64,000 nt of DNA from Parasitella parasitica (Eukaryota; Mucoromycota; Mucoromycetes; Mucorales; Mucoraceae), in contig MU619252.1 of assembly GCA_025201805.1 (NCBI GenBank), positions 5,855 to 69,854 on the forward strand. The letters are read 5' to 3'. A program made the position numbers and the translations under genes. Numbering within the stretch: the first letter of the stretch is position 1; every line of letters begins with the position of its first letter. The notes under the pieces are model-generated. The model did no database searches, was not told where the DNA came from, and saw nothing but the letters and a program-made list of their open reading frames with translations. This document shows, one piece after another, positions 25,373 through 37,053 of the stretch.

Positions 25373-27026
25373 TTGATCATGAATACCAGATATTTGCTCA
25401 TAACTTGTGCTAAAATAACCGTAGAACCGAGATCTAACTTGGAAAACTTAGCGTTGACTTGACGCTATTTGAAAACAACATTGGCTTTTATGTTTTCATT
25501 GATATCCATAAAGTTATCAGATGATATCCCAAATTTACATACCAGAATTGCATATAATCGATGATAGGCTTCGATAAAGACCAAAATAAACAATGTCTTA
25601 TGCGCCATAAGAACAGTCATGATCATCGCTATCTGAGCATAGCTTAGGTTCCACTGGGCGATGTCTCTATCAAAAGTTATCTGCGATAAACGTTTTTTTG
25701 GTTTTGGTAGCGGAGTTTGAAATAATATGATCACGTGATTGTTTTTTCTGTTGTAGAATTTGATGAGACAAGCAAAAAGTAATGGCTTTACTGATTGAAT
25801 ATAATTGTTCTTCATAAACAACTTAATGCAAGTATTTATTTCTTGCTAAGACAAGGAAGTAGACAATGTATATCCCAATTTTATTGAAGCGCTTTTACTG
25901 AATTTGGTATCAAAAAATTGACAGAAAATGCGTATGCATTATTGTTGAGATTTGTAAGATGGAAAATAAAAAAACTATAAAATAACACAATGTATAAACG
26001 ATACACGAGAACTTGAGATTACTTTATTGATGATTTAATTTTGCATCTGCTATTTATACTTTTTACAAGTTTTGGTGCCTTGAAAAAATACTAATCGATA
26101 AGAGTAATTTATACACTAATATCATCCTTAACAGGGAGCGTTGTATTATTATACTACAAGGCTATTCATCTTTGATCTGACAGTATCTTAATGCCTATCA
26201 ATCACACAGATCTGTGATACAGATAACCTTGATTTGAAAGAGACATTATTCTTCTGTTTCGACGAGTATAACATCACAATGTTGGACAATCTCCAATCTT
26301 CAATTGAAGCACATTATTATGATCTCCTATCTTAAATTTATGGCAGATCAATTCTTGTATTTCCTGTGATCACTTGGACAACTCATAATCCAAATTTCGT
26401 TTATACAAAGATATTTTTTACATTTTTACAACGGCTATTTATTATTTGAATTTATGATTTTCAAGTTCAATCGTTGGCTATTACCAGTACGCTCAACGTT
26501 AACTCACACCAATTCCATTGCAATTTGACAAATTGATCAATACATTCTATCACTGTCTACATGACACTACATCATGATAAAGGAATTGAAGTCTATACTT
26601 TTTTTCGTTTTTACGACCGTTAATTACCTTGTCAAGATTAGTTTAAACTTAATAGTACGAGATCTGATTTGACTCTTCCAGCAGTTAAAAACTATATTCA
26701 AATGCTGGATCGTGAAACGTGAAACAGCCTCCTCAGCATCTTTTGTAGTCGAAAATACGTTCCAAGCACTTCTGTACTAGCAGTTTTAACGATTTGTAAT
26801 GTGATTTTCAATTTATCGAAGGCAGTCTGGGTCTTGCGCTCGTCATCTTGCGTCTAGAATGCTTATCCTGAACACTCGAAAAGATTTTTTTTAGAGTGAT
26901 GACAGTCAAAAATTATTAGTTTTTATTGGGTATGTAATCCATTTAGCTTGCTACAATATTTTTTTTTCATTATCATTTCCTCTTCTCTTTTCTTTTGCTA
27001 AATTATATTTATTCTAGAGATTAATC

Positions 27027-28550
27027 ATGGATGCTCAACAATCATGTAAATAAACCAGTGCTAAAAAAGAAATACGTTAGGAGACGTTATTAACAAAATT
27101 GTTATAGCTTCCGGCGTAGACATTAAAAATAAGAATGGCAATCTTACTGCCCCTACACCTCAAAACACACCAATTAACCCTGCTCCCATTACTTCAAATT
27201 ATCGTCCCTCTATTCCCGCTATTTCAGAGGATATGGAAACCATTACAACCAAAGGTATTTTTTTATAATGAGAACTCTTATATTTTCACTATTAAAACGC
27301 GATTGTATTTTGAAATGACTAGGCGCAGCCGACAATTCTGCTTCTGCTTCGGCCATCGCCGGCGCCTTTACAGGTAATCCAGCTCTTTTGACCATGCTTC
27401 AAGGTAAATTAGGTACTTTGGTTGGTCGCTCTTCTGGCTACATTGAGCAATTGCCCAAATCTGTTAAGCGTCGTCTCAACGGCCTTAAGTATCTTCAATC
27501 CAAACATGCCGAACTTGAAAACAAGTTTCAAGAAGAAGTTTTGGCTTTGGAAAAGAAATACCTTCAGCTGTATCAGCCTTTGTATGATAAGCGTGCCCAG
27601 GTAATTAACGGCACTTACGAGCCTACAGATGAAGAAGTCGCTTTGGGTGAAAAGGTCGACGAGGAAGAGGAGGAGGAAAAGGAAAATCAAGATATTGAAG
27701 AAAAAGAGGAGAAAGAAACACAATCATCGGATGCTGATCAAAAGGGTATTCCTGAATTCTGGTTAACTCTTTTAAAGAACCACCCTCAAATTGTTGAAAC
27801 AATTACTGCAGAAGATGAAGGTGCCTTGAAACATTTGGTCGATGTTCGTATGTCTTATATGGAAAAACCTGGCTTCAAACTTGATTTCGAATTCTCTGAA
27901 AACGATTACTTTACAAACAAAGTACTCTCAAAGACTTATTATTACCAAGATCATGCTTATGGTGGTGATTTCGTTTATGACCACGCCGAGGGTTGCACTG
28001 TCAATTGGAAAGAAGGTAGAGATTTAACTGTTACTGTTGAAACAAAGAAGCAGCGCCATAAGGGCACCAACAAGACCCGTGTTGTCAAGCGCACTGTCCC
28101 ATCAAATTCCTTCTTTTATTTCTTCAGTCCACCTGCTATTCCTGATGAAGAAGAAGAAATTGACGAGGAAGAGGCTGAAGGCCTAGATGCTAAGCTTGAA
28201 GCTGATTACGAAATGGGTGAGGAGTTCAAGGATAAGATTATCCCTCATGCTGTAGACTACTTTACCGGTAAAGCACTTCAATATGAAGATTTCGAAGATG
28301 AGGAAGATTTTGATGTAAGTTTATATTCTTGCTCTTCATTATCACAATACTTATTCGTCTTAAATAGGATGAATACTATGAAGATGAGGATCAGGACGAA
28401 GATGATGACGATGACGATGATGAAGATGATGATAACGATGATGATTCTGCTGTAAGTTGAGTACCCTTCACTCTGACAACATTATATTCATTCATTTTTT
28501 CGCTATAGCCTGCCAAGGGTGAAAACGCTCCTGAGTGCAAGCAATCTTGA
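27027..28550 (+). CDS. NAP1: Nucleosome assembly protein NAP1
   Basis: Histone H2A-H2B chaperone shuttling between cytoplasm and nucleus. Five exons (27027-27045, 27108-27254, 27323-28314, 28368-28451, 28509-28550) give 427 residues. The first exon is only 19 nt and encodes MDAQQS. The NAP domain spans about residues 95-365: LPKSVKRRLNGLKYLQ, ELENKFQEEVLALEKKYLQ (dimerisation helix), GIPEFWLTLLKNH, FEFSENDYFTNKVLSKTYYY, NSFFYFFSPP and IIPHAVDYFTGKAL. A very acidic tail (DEDDDDDDDEDD..) follows. The last exon ends ECKQS; the C-K-Q-S tetrapeptide fits a farnesylated CaaX-type box. Start choice is fixed by the frame through the 19-nt exon. Confidence 0.95.
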
Positions 28551-29253
28551 TCTCCAAAATCCACAAATCATCTTTATACATTATAAAACCAACACACTCT
28601 AATAAAATTCAATCATTAATCAAGCTTTAGGAACACTTTTTGTTTGTTTGTACACTTCGAGTCTAGATGTTGTACTAAGGAAACAAACCAGAATTCCTAG
28701 AGCTTGAAATGTACACATTAGCCACATAAATGAGTCGCAGTAAGAAAATTGCCTTCTTAAAACAAACTTATTTATATAGCATGATATAGTCGATATGCCA
28801 GAAGATAATTTTCGTAAATTAGTGGATTACATCTACTTTAGCTTACCTCTTTACCATACCTTGAAGGACAAGATTATTTATTCTCAATATTAAATGTAAC
28901 CAAACTGTATCACATGTTTTTTTTTTTACGCATTACAGTACTTGAATTCTCAATCATTATCCGAAAGTTTCAAAGCCTCGTCCAGGTCAATTGCTTTGAC
29001 AAAAGGTGTTCATCACACTGAGTTCACAGGCGACACATTAGACATTAAGATTGCATTTTTCAACATGGAGGTCATAGAGGCATAGATAAGGGCTCTATTC
29101 GTAATACTGGCTGTGTTGATCCCGTGATAATAGAAAGAGATTACATGACAGTAAAATTTCTCCCTTTTATTCACCTGAGTTTTGTATCATGTAATTTTTG
29201 AACGACAGAGTGAACCAAGCGGAAGCTTTACTTAAAAGGTCATATAGAATGTA
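28551..29253. other. Intergenic region between NAP1 and a Tc1/mariner element
   Basis: Mostly AT-rich. A 48-codon plus-strand frame at 28939-29085 (SLSESFKASSRSIALTKGVH..) follows a T-run and CAG that look like an intron acceptor, so it might be a stranded terminal exon or gene relic. I cannot identify it. The right edge is the TA target site of the transposon. Confidence 0.4.
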
Positions 29254-29307
29254 CTGTGCTTCCACTCCCACTTTCCCACTTTTGTGAAAATGCCGCCCAC
29301 TTTTTTG
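29254..29307 (+). repeat. Left terminal inverted repeat of the Tc1/mariner element
   Basis: Starts directly after the TA at 29252-29253 and reads inward identically to the right end apart from one T/A difference. It contains CCCACTTTTGTGAAAATGCC and GCCCACTTTTTTGA. Confidence 0.9.
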
Positions 29308-29379
29308 AGGTCAAATTGCCCAGAAAAATGAGACTAATTTGGCCCCACTTTTCAGAAATAATTTGGCCATTTATCAAAA

Positions 29380-30690
29380 CTATTTCAAAGGCTCTTTATT
29401 CAAACATATAGGGAATATGTTAATTGAATGTTGAATGAAGTTTTGTTTTTGCTCTAAAGGAATATTTTCGCTGCCTTCAATTATTCTCAAAGTCAGGGAT
29501 TCCGTTGCTGTTAAGAGAGTTCTTTTAACATGCTCTTTCAGCACTTTCCAGAACATCTCGATAGGGTTAAGTTTAGGTGAATAAGGTGGAAGATACACTG
29601 GTATATAGCCTCTTCCTAAGATAATGGAGTCGATGGCTTTTGGTATATGAATAGGAGCATTGTCCATCACAATATGATATCCTTTCATTTCGGGGTGTTC
29701 GTCCATAATATCCAAGGCGTCGCTGATGAATTGTGCATAGTGGCCAGCTGTAGTTCCTTTTGGAATAGCAGAAGCAGCAGAATCTCCTGGTTCCTTTCGT
29801 TTTCTAGCACCAACAACTTTCCTCTTCTTGACATTGCCCGGCTCTCTCAAACTTACGTTTATCACACCAGCTGCAGAAATTGCCCCAATCACTGTATGCG
29901 ATACGCCTCTTGCAGACGGCGATTCCACAATTGCGGGCTTACCTCGCGTTGACCAACATCTTGTTCGACGCATGTTTATATCAAACCCTGTTTCATCCAG
30001 GAAAACACAATTCTGCATGTAGAGCAAACCCTTTTGTAACCATTCTTCGACCCACTTTGCACGAGCTTCAATAGTCGTTGGGCTATTTCTAGCTTTGGGG
30101 TGGCGGGTGATAACCTTTATACTGAGATTACAATCTTCCTTCATGAATTCAGCGACCCTACTTTTCTTGATCTCCAATCCTTCGAAACTTTTTGTAAGGT
30201 TTTCGACTGCGTCCAGAATGACAGCTGTGGGATTTTCATCGAAGAAGTCAACTAAGTACGCTTTGTGCTGCTCATTTAAACGACTTGGAAGGGGATTAGA
30301 TGTTCGAGTTGTTTTTTTTTTGAAAGGAATTCTATTCTCGGGGTCGTTCTCGTATGCTCTCTTCCATTTTCTCGCAGTTTCTGGATTGACGTTTGCAAGT
30401 CGCGCAGCTTCAGATGACTTCAGTAGATGTTCATGTATAAAATAAAAGTAACGTCGTCGACCTTCGTCTGAATATGTGTTGTAAGTTGATATTCTCTCTT
30501 TCTTTGGTGGTGCCTCCTGCATATCGTTGTCTTTGGGCTCATCATCGACAACTACTTTTTTGTGTTTGATATACTTCTGCAGGTTTGTCAGATTTGTTAA
30601 TCGAAAGGATGGCTCCACAACAAACGCTGTTGCTTCTTTGCCAGATTCGTCTACAATTCTACCTTTGCCATCCTCTTGAAAGAAACTCAT
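29380..30690 (-). CDS. Tc1/mariner (IS630-type) DDE transposase
   Basis: A 436-residue intact transposase that cuts and pastes its own element at TA dinucleotides. A helix-turn-helix region lies at about residues 92-118 (SSEAARLANVNPETARKWKR), followed by a basic segment and a second helix-rich DNA-binding part to about 205. The DDE_3 catalytic domain follows: Asp232 in FLDETGFDINM, Asp343 in VMDNAPIHIP and Glu378 in YSPKLNPIEMFW. There are 34 residues between the second Asp and the Glu (DD34E). All catalytic residues and the WSTRGKP block are present, so activity is plausible. The N-terminal ~65 residues are acidic and less family-like. Confidence 0.93.
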   Translation of the reverse strand: MSFFQEDGKGRIVDESGKEATAFVVEPSFRLTNLTNLQKYIKHKKVVVDDEPKDNDMQEAPPKKERISTYNTYSDEGRRRYFYFIHEHLLKSSEAARLANVNPETARKWKRAYENDPENRIPFKKKTTRTSNPLPSRLNEQHKAYLVDFFDENPTAVILDAVENLTKSFEGLEIKKSRVAEFMKEDCNLSIKVITRHPKARNSPTTIEARAKWVEEWLQKGLLYMQNCVFLDETGFDINMRRTRCWSTRGKPAIVESPSARGVSHTVIGAISAAGVINVSLREPGNVKKRKVVGARKRKEPGDSAASAIPKGTTAGHYAQFISDALDIMDEHPEMKGYHIVMDNAPIHIPKAIDSIILGRGYIPVYLPPYSPKLNPIEMFWKVLKEHVKRTLLTATESLTLRIIEGSENIPLEQKQNFIQHSINIFPICLNKEPLK

Positions 30691-30833
30691 TTCAGTGTTG
30701 AATTATTGTACTGATAAAACTTTAAGAGGTCAAATTACTTCTGAAAAGTGGGCAAATTGTTTTCAAAAAACTGGGCAAATTAGTCTCTCATTTTTCTGGG
30801 CAATTTGACCTCACACAAATGTTCAAATTTATT

Positions 30834-30887
30834 CAAAAAAGTGGGCGGCATTTTCACAAAAGTGGGTAAGTGGGAGTGGAAGCACAG
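30834..30887 (-). repeat. Right terminal inverted repeat of the Tc1/mariner element
   Basis: Ends GTGGGAGTGGAAGCACAG immediately before the flanking TA at 30888-30889 and is the reverse complement of the left end. Confidence 0.9.
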
Positions 30888-31185
30888 TAACTATCGAATA
30901 TTATCTAGCATCCATCCGTGTTTCCAAAAATATTTTTCGAAAAGAGAGATAGTTTTCTCTCAAGCATGTAGTCGAAAAAGTGGGACCTATATTCCGAATG
31001 TTTGATAATTAAATGGAAGCACTGGATTATCTATTATTGTGTGTATATTATATGTATATACATGTATATATACAAATATCTACTTGAACCAAAAATTTTA
31101 AGTTTTAGGTTATTTTTGTAAGAGGTTAAGACGTTATGTGTGTGTAAATCTATCTGCAATGGTTTCAGAGATTAGTTGTTGATAT

Positions 31186-32739
31186 TCAAGCTGACTTAGA
31201 GTACTTGTTTCGGTTGCGAAGACCGCGTTTACTAAGGAACAAATGAAGAACGAGCAGCACGATAGACACAACATGCGCATACCAATAAACACTATTATGG
31301 GCTTGAACGCTTCTTGAAAATGTCAATAAATCAAAACCAACCATAGCATAAGCAAGGCAAGTATTAGCTGTCATCCAAGCAATGAGCTCCCAGCAATAGA
31401 ACAAGTACTTGCTGTGATCAATCAAGGGCTTGACAATTGGTGTATATAACCTTTTGCGAAGGATTCGCTCAATAAAAATAAATGAAAACTCCAAAAAGAA
31501 AGTTTCAAAGTAGCCAAAATGAAAGCCATGCCAGATGGCGAGGAAGGTAAGAGCACCAATTTGTGACAAATCTTTGTTTTCCAAGAAGCGAAGTCTCTTG
31601 AAGACATACTGCTTGACCCACAAGTTAGTATTGATGTTAAACGTAGGAATCAATTGTTCAACGGAGGTCATCAATTCAAATTCCAGAGGTTTGGAATTGG
31701 CAAGGCCCGAGAAACTGAGCTCGGCTGCTGTGGTTCCATTTTTTTGAAACGTAATGCCAAAACATGTACTTGCACCTATATATTTACATTTTGAATATAT
31801 TATATACGTACATCAATGTCTTGTATATTATAATACAGCAATGATGGTAATGGTGATATATGTGTATATACCTTCTGTAAGTAACCATACACCAATATAC
31901 TTTACAAAGACCATTTTTCCACACAGCCAGAAATCGACGTTTCGCTGCAATAAGGGTTTTGCGGCGTATTCCTTAGTGAGAATATAGGAGGTAGGATAAT
32001 ATGCGCATACTGTCTGGAGGACAATGATATAAGTAATACCAATAGACAAACATCGAATTATGTAAGCCAGTTGGATCTTTTCAACATGCTTCGTATCCCT
32101 GATTTCTTCGCCATTGTAAGGACCGGACAAAAATCGGCTATAAAGCGAAAAAGAAAATTGCGGGCCGATGAGAAAAGCTGAAGGAAAATAGCAATACGCT
32201 AAAAACTCGCACCATTCTGGCAAGGATTGCAAAGGGCAATCAGAAGCAAATGAGTGAGGTCCCGTCAATTTTTCTCCTTGCTCCTTTCTGAGGTTACCAC
32301 CATCCATATAATCCATGCTGAATCCTATGAGGCGTAAACACAAAACACATTGAGATGTAGTCCAACTGATATCGTACTCTTCTGAAGCGGTAAAGTAATA
32401 GCCCAGCAAAAGGTAAACGAAATTGAATAACCAAACGGCGGTGGTACCAGCACGACGATTATGAAATCGATTACCTAGGTAACAGAGGCAATAACTAGTT
32501 GCTATGGTAATGAGTGAATGGAATAGATTAAAACCAGAAAAAAAGAGTGCCAAAGCTAAGCCTGTGCCTAAAATGTACATGTTTCGAGCTTGTCTGTTGG
32601 CATTGGGGTTTTGAATGACATATAGCTGATGGTATTGATAGCCAATGGGATATGCAGCAATTAATGTTAAGAAGAGTCGAACGTTAGGCTCGGGTACGCC
32701 TACTAGCCAGGATATTAGCTCCGTAATAATGTTGTACAT
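31186..32739 (-). CDS. MBOAT-family lysophospholipid acyltransferase (Ale1/LPCAT-like)
   Basis: Multi-pass ER membrane O-acyltransferase expected to re-acylate lysophospholipids in the Lands cycle. Two exons (32739-31872, 31775-31186; 96-bp intron) give 485 residues. Numerous hydrophobic segments run through the protein (for example NMYILGTGLALALFFSGF, VWLFNFVYLLLGYYF). The MBOAT motifs are present: FNINTNLWVKQYVFKRL with the conserved Asn, and FLAIWHGFHFGYFETF with the catalytic His. RLIGFSMDYMDGG and LPEWCEFLAYCYFPSAFLIGP also match MBOAT1/2/5 and Ale1. The C-terminus is basic (KRGLRNRNKYSKSA) rather than a clear KKxx signal. Head-selectivity cannot be inferred. Confidence 0.9.
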
Positions 32740-33203
32740 TTGATAATCTGCAGAGATGAAAGAGAGAGAAGAAGCTCAAATGTGGCATGTCACATATCTG
32801 ATCTTCTTTTGTCTGTGTTCAGTTGGCTCTGGTTGTTGAAAAGGTCACATTTTCGATATCATTTAATTTAAACAGCTTACTTTGTTATGAATCACTACAA
32901 TTTCTCTTCTGTAGTTTATTGTTTTGTAGACTATTTGTAGACGACAACTTTAATGCTTGATCTGATCGTGTAACAATGCTTCCAATAGCCTCATTTTCGA
33001 TGCTGAATCGTTGGTTCCCTTGATGACGTCCTTGACCAATACCTGAAGCATTTAAGGTCCTCCAAACACTCGCACATCAAAGAAAAAAAAAAGTTGAAAG
33101 GTGCGTATTTGTATATCAAACGCTTTCTCGTATTTTCTTCCATTCTTTTGTTTCAAAGGCTTTGAAAAGTTCTATATAAAAACATAATAATCGCTTGAGC
33201 AAA
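32740..33203. promoter_or_regulatory. Divergent intergenic region, MBOAT / V-ATPase c
   Basis: About 460 bp between divergent start codons. A TATA-like TCTATATAAAAA sits at about 33171-33182, some 20-30 bp before the V-ATPase ATG, which is close for a TATA box and may instead mark the 5' UTR. No repeats or RNA genes seen. Confidence 0.4.
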
Positions 33204-34134
33204 ATGTCTGAATCTGAAGTCTACTGTCCAAACTATGCTCCCTTTTTTGGGTTCGCCGGTGTATTTTGCGCTGTAAAGTATCTACACATTTGATATATAT
33301 CACGTTTAGAAGCAAAAGAAGAAATCGAGATGGGAAAACTAACTATTTATGAACTATTTTTTATGGATTTCTAGATGGCATTTAGTAGTAAGTCCTCACA
33401 TCATAACCACTTTTATAAAAATACGTGTACTCAAGTTTGAAACGATTACCCTCCTTTATTATCATAGCTATTGGTGCTGCTTATGGTACCTCGAAGGCCG
33501 GTATTGGTATTGCAGGTATTGGTTCCTTCAAGCCTGAGTTGGTTATGAAGGTAAGAAACTATTCACTCATTGCAAAATAATGCATTATACTAATCAAATC
33601 TCGTCGCGACCTCTTGATTTTTTAATATAGTCATTGATTCCGGTTGTCATGAGTGGTATCATTGCCGTTTACGGTTTGGTTGTTGCAGTACTCTTAGCTG
33701 GTCAATGTAAGTATTGTCAAGTTGAGCATCAAGCATGTATCTGATGGAATGTTGTATTATAGTATCACCTACAGCTGGATACTCGTTATTCTCGTAAGTA
33801 CTTCTTTTCTTTTTTGTTTCCAGACATTTGGTCTTACAATTATTATTAGTGGTTTTATTGCCTTGGCTGCAGGTTTATCTGTTGGTATGGGTGGTTTAGC
33901 TGCTGGTTATGCCATTGGTATCGTTGGTGATTATGTATGTTAATTTTATCTTTTATTCGCAGTATATGAAAACCTAATCCAATTATGTAGTGTGTTCGTG
34001 GATATGTTAGAGAAAGCCGTTTGTTTGTTACCATGGTTTTGATTTTGATTTTTGCTGAAGTTCTTGGCCTTTATGGTTTGATCGTTGCACTTATTTTAAA
34101 TGCCAAAGCTGACAACGGTGCTTGTTCTGCTTAA
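33204..34134 (+). CDS. VMA3: V-ATPase proteolipid subunit c (Vma3-type)
   Basis: Membrane rotor subunit of the vacuolar H+-ATPase. Seven exons (33204-33272, 33375-33387, 33468-33550, 33631-33706, 33763-33793, 33850-33934, 33991-34134) join in frame to 166 residues with four membrane helices. Motifs are [100 protein letters not shown] and [20 protein letters not shown]. The proton-binding Glu in the fourth helix is about residue 142 (FAEVLGLYG). Exon 2 is a 13-nt microexon (MAFS plus one base) that completes the first helix; exon 5 is 31 nt. The seven-exon structure for 501 coding bases is unusually fragmented. Confidence 0.94.
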
Positions 34135-34348
34135 ATAGCATATAAACATTTTAAAAAAGGCTCATGGAGATCATTTAATGTATATAATCGTTGATACACG
34201 GCTCTTTTTTTTTAAACAAAAATCCACATACAAGAAACGAAGAAGAGGACAAGACACAATAAACTACTTTTTGATACCATGAATGCTAAAATCAGTTTAT
34301 TATTGGGGCAAACTTGGTAAATGTATGTGTAATATGACGTCTAAAAAT

Positions 34349-37053
34349 TTACGCAGATTCGTCCGCAAGAACTTCTCGAATCTGCTCTAAGGCACTGTTT
34401 GCTCTGTCCCGAACATCTCGACTTGTATCGTTTTCCATAATCTTCAATTTATCTTCAATACCCAATTCTCTGAGGCGTTGGCAACGTTTTATAAGATCTA
34501 ATGACATAAAATGTTAATCGCCGGGGCCTAATCGACAGCAGTTCACCTCATATCACCTTGTGAGTTCTCTTCAGAATTAGCCCAAGTCCAATTGATCATA
34601 CACCAAGCAGCCGCTACTCTTACTAGTGGGTCTTCGTGTTCCTACATTAGCAAAAAAAAAAAGGGGGCGGGAATGAGCTAATCTACATTGCCTATCGAGC
34701 TCTTTCTCAACTTACCAAATGATGAATGACACTATTTACAATATTTGGTCGACTGATAAGCGCCATTTTTGGGCCTTCAGCATCACTTGACATGTTTACT
34801 ACAATGTAAAGAGCAGGCACCAATGTCTATTTTTTTGTTAGCTGTATTACAAAACTCTTTTTCACTAGAAAGGACTCACAGAGGCCGTGATTTCTTCTTC
34901 ATCTGACACACCCATATTCGATATAACCTGTAATTTGCTTTCCAATACGTCTAATAAATCGTCCTTTCCTATGCCCTGAATAACCCAATCGGTGTCTTCT
35001 TGTTTACCAAAAACTAAATTGCGCACGATTTCCAATGCTTGTTCCTGAATAGCAAGCTTGGGATCATGCAACAACTCAATCAAAGCATTATATGTTAAAA
35101 CATCCATCACTGCTTTTTTGGCTTGAAGATCAGCTCTGAATAATAAGTTGTTAAGGGCCCAAACACCGTTGAGTTGAAGAGTACAGTCAGTGGATCGAGA
35201 ATATTCTACAAATCGAGCAATGGCTCCAGCTTCTATAACACTTTTCTTCATGGGAGAAAACTCAAGCACGAGATTGCACAATGCACCGCAAGCAGCGGCT
35301 TGAACAACAAGCGATTCGTCATAAAGTAACTAAGATAATGCGGCAGTAAATATTAGCACTCGTTTAACTAATAAATATACTACCTTGATAAGCGGCGGTG
35401 CGATGCCTGCATCAACAAGACTAGTTCGAAGATGGCTGACACTGCGAGATAACGATTTGGCAGCCTGACAAGCAGCTAAACGAACGTGCTGTTGTTTGCT
35501 CGACAAGCCAGAAATGACATGAGGCAAGACTTTAGCTTCAATGGCTTGCGTACGACATTCTTCCTTTGATAGAGTAGCTGCGGCAATCGCAATCAGTGAA
35601 TTTTCCTTAATTTTTTCCTTTCGCTTCGCCACACTGCCCTTTCCAGGGACGCCTAGTTGCGACCCTTCTTCCTCATCTGAATCCTTGAATGACACACTAG
35701 ATAATAATTCTGCTAAACGAGAAATAGCATCAGCGTCAAAAGCCGCCTTTTGCATATCTTCGCTATCCTTAATTAAATCGGCTAATACAAGTGGGGCTCT
35801 TTCCTGAACATCATCGGTTGAATCTTGTAACAGCTTGACAAGTGCAGGTAATACAACAAGCGTGATTTCACTAAAAGGCTCTTTAAAGACACCAGTACGG
35901 TACAAGTTCGTCAAGCTACGTATCTATTAGCAAAGCCTGCATTCAACGCTGAATAAATGAATCAACTAACCATGTGGCAGCGATTAATCTCATATTTGGA
36001 TTTTTATCTCTCACGAAATCAAGGATTGTATTTGTTGTTAATTGGGTTAAATCAAGAGCTAAGCATACATTAGTAAAGGTTACTGCTAAATGCAGATATA
36101 CATACTTTTTGACTTGACGATGAAATCTCCCAGCACCTTATTTTCACGGCATAAAGTAGCAATTGCATCCAATGAAGCTTCCTGCGCTTTTATACAACCA
36201 GAATGTAATAAATTAACAAGAGGCTGAATAACTCCAGCATTTTCCAATTGCAGCTGCTGTAGTTGAGTATCGCAGCATTTAGCAATGATAGCAGCTGTAA
36301 ACTCTGCAATCATAGCATACGATAAGCCTTCCGAGGAAACATTACCTTGCGGCTCGCTTGTCAGAAAACTAGACGTAGTATCCAATAAAACGACTAAATC
36401 GTGTATGTGTTTATCCTACATAAGTATAGTAAAACACGACTACTTTAGAAATCCCTAACCCTATCCCTAATTTTCAAATACTTTACTGTAAAGGTGTCAT
36501 ATTTTACTGTTCTGAATGATGCAAATATGGCTTTCAAAGCTCTGGTAGCAGCCTCAATGAGTTTTCTTCTCTCTTGAATAGCTTCCAACACAGGCGTATT
36601 GTCCGGCAATTCGAGTGTGTCTAGTAGAGGGATTACAGCACCTGATGCTACAACAGCAGAAACGTTTTCGTCTTTCCCTATTTAATTACGCACCAAACAA
36701 ACGTGTCAATGTCATGTAAATGCGCATAAAATTGTCATTAAAAGTAGCGTCATACCATAGGCAATACTGCCAAGGATCGTGGCTGCCTGAATTTTCAAAT
36801 TGTAGGAAGAGCTGTCGTCAGGGAAAGATAAATACTCGACCAGTCTGCATACTTGAATGTTGGTAAATGTGAAATATATCCCGTACTTTTCATGTTGAAC
36901 ATACCTCTGAACTACGCCAAGTTTGATGTACAATTCCTTTTTGGTTTTGTTTCCAATAACTGAATTCTTGATAAATCGAAGTGCTTTTAGTCTCTTGGCA
37001 TCATCTTGCGAAGCGAGCTCCTTGATAGATTCTTCGTATTTAGATGTAGTCAT
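34349..37053 (-). CDS. ARMC8/GID5 (Vid28) armadillo subunit of the CTLH/GID ubiquitin ligase
   Basis: Scaffold subunit of the GID/CTLH E3 complex that positions substrate receptors. The gene is a string of about ten exons on the minus strand. The N-terminus is MTTSKYEESIKELASQDDAK..; internal armadillo repeats include LKIQAATILGSIAYG, VIPLLDTLELPDNTP, SLDAIATLCREN, ALVKLLQDSTDDVQERAPL and HVRLAACQAAKSLSRSVSHL. The most diagnostic block is LNGVWALNNLLFRADLQAKK..LLHDPKLAIQEQALEIVRNL, typical of ARMC8. The C-terminal exon ends VRDRANSALEQIREVLADES and stop at 34349. Some small exons were not fully resolved, so total length is approximate (about 650-700 residues). One intron contains telomere-like CCCTAA units. 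Human symbol ARMC8, yeast GID5/VID28. Confidence 0.87.

Larger units (their letters stand above)
20535..27026. other. 6.5-kb gene-poor AT-rich region
   Basis: No gene could be supported on either strand. The longest frames (102 codons at 21301-21609 plus; 118 codons at 25465-25821 minus) show no domain. The only structure found is the pair of inverted LTR-like arms near 23.9-25.4 kb and a partial third copy (separate entries). The first ~500 bp is upstream of the Ser/Pro-rich gene and the last ~300 bp upstream of NAP1, so promoters are expected at the edges. Composition and decay suggest old transposon insertions. Confidence 0.5.
29254..30887 (-). mobile_element. Complete Tc1/mariner-superfamily transposon, 1634 bp
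   Basis: Terminal inverted repeats begin CTGTGCTTCCACTCCCACTT at both ends and match for about 54 bp with one difference. A further inverted similarity of GAGGTCAAATTGCCCAG type lies inside. The element is flanked by TA on both sides (29252-29253 and 30888-30889), the expected target duplication. It encodes one uninterrupted transposase on the minus strand. Near-identical ends plus an open frame suggest recent transposition. Confidence 0.93.

Noticed and set aside
25465-25821. A 118-codon minus-strand frame in the gene desert
   Set aside because: No recognisable domain, no splice partners and AT-driven composition; it may contain a transposon scrap but cannot be supported.
28939-29085. A 48-codon plus-strand open stretch after an intron-acceptor-like T-run
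   Set aside because: No upstream exon can be joined and the sequence is not recognisable.
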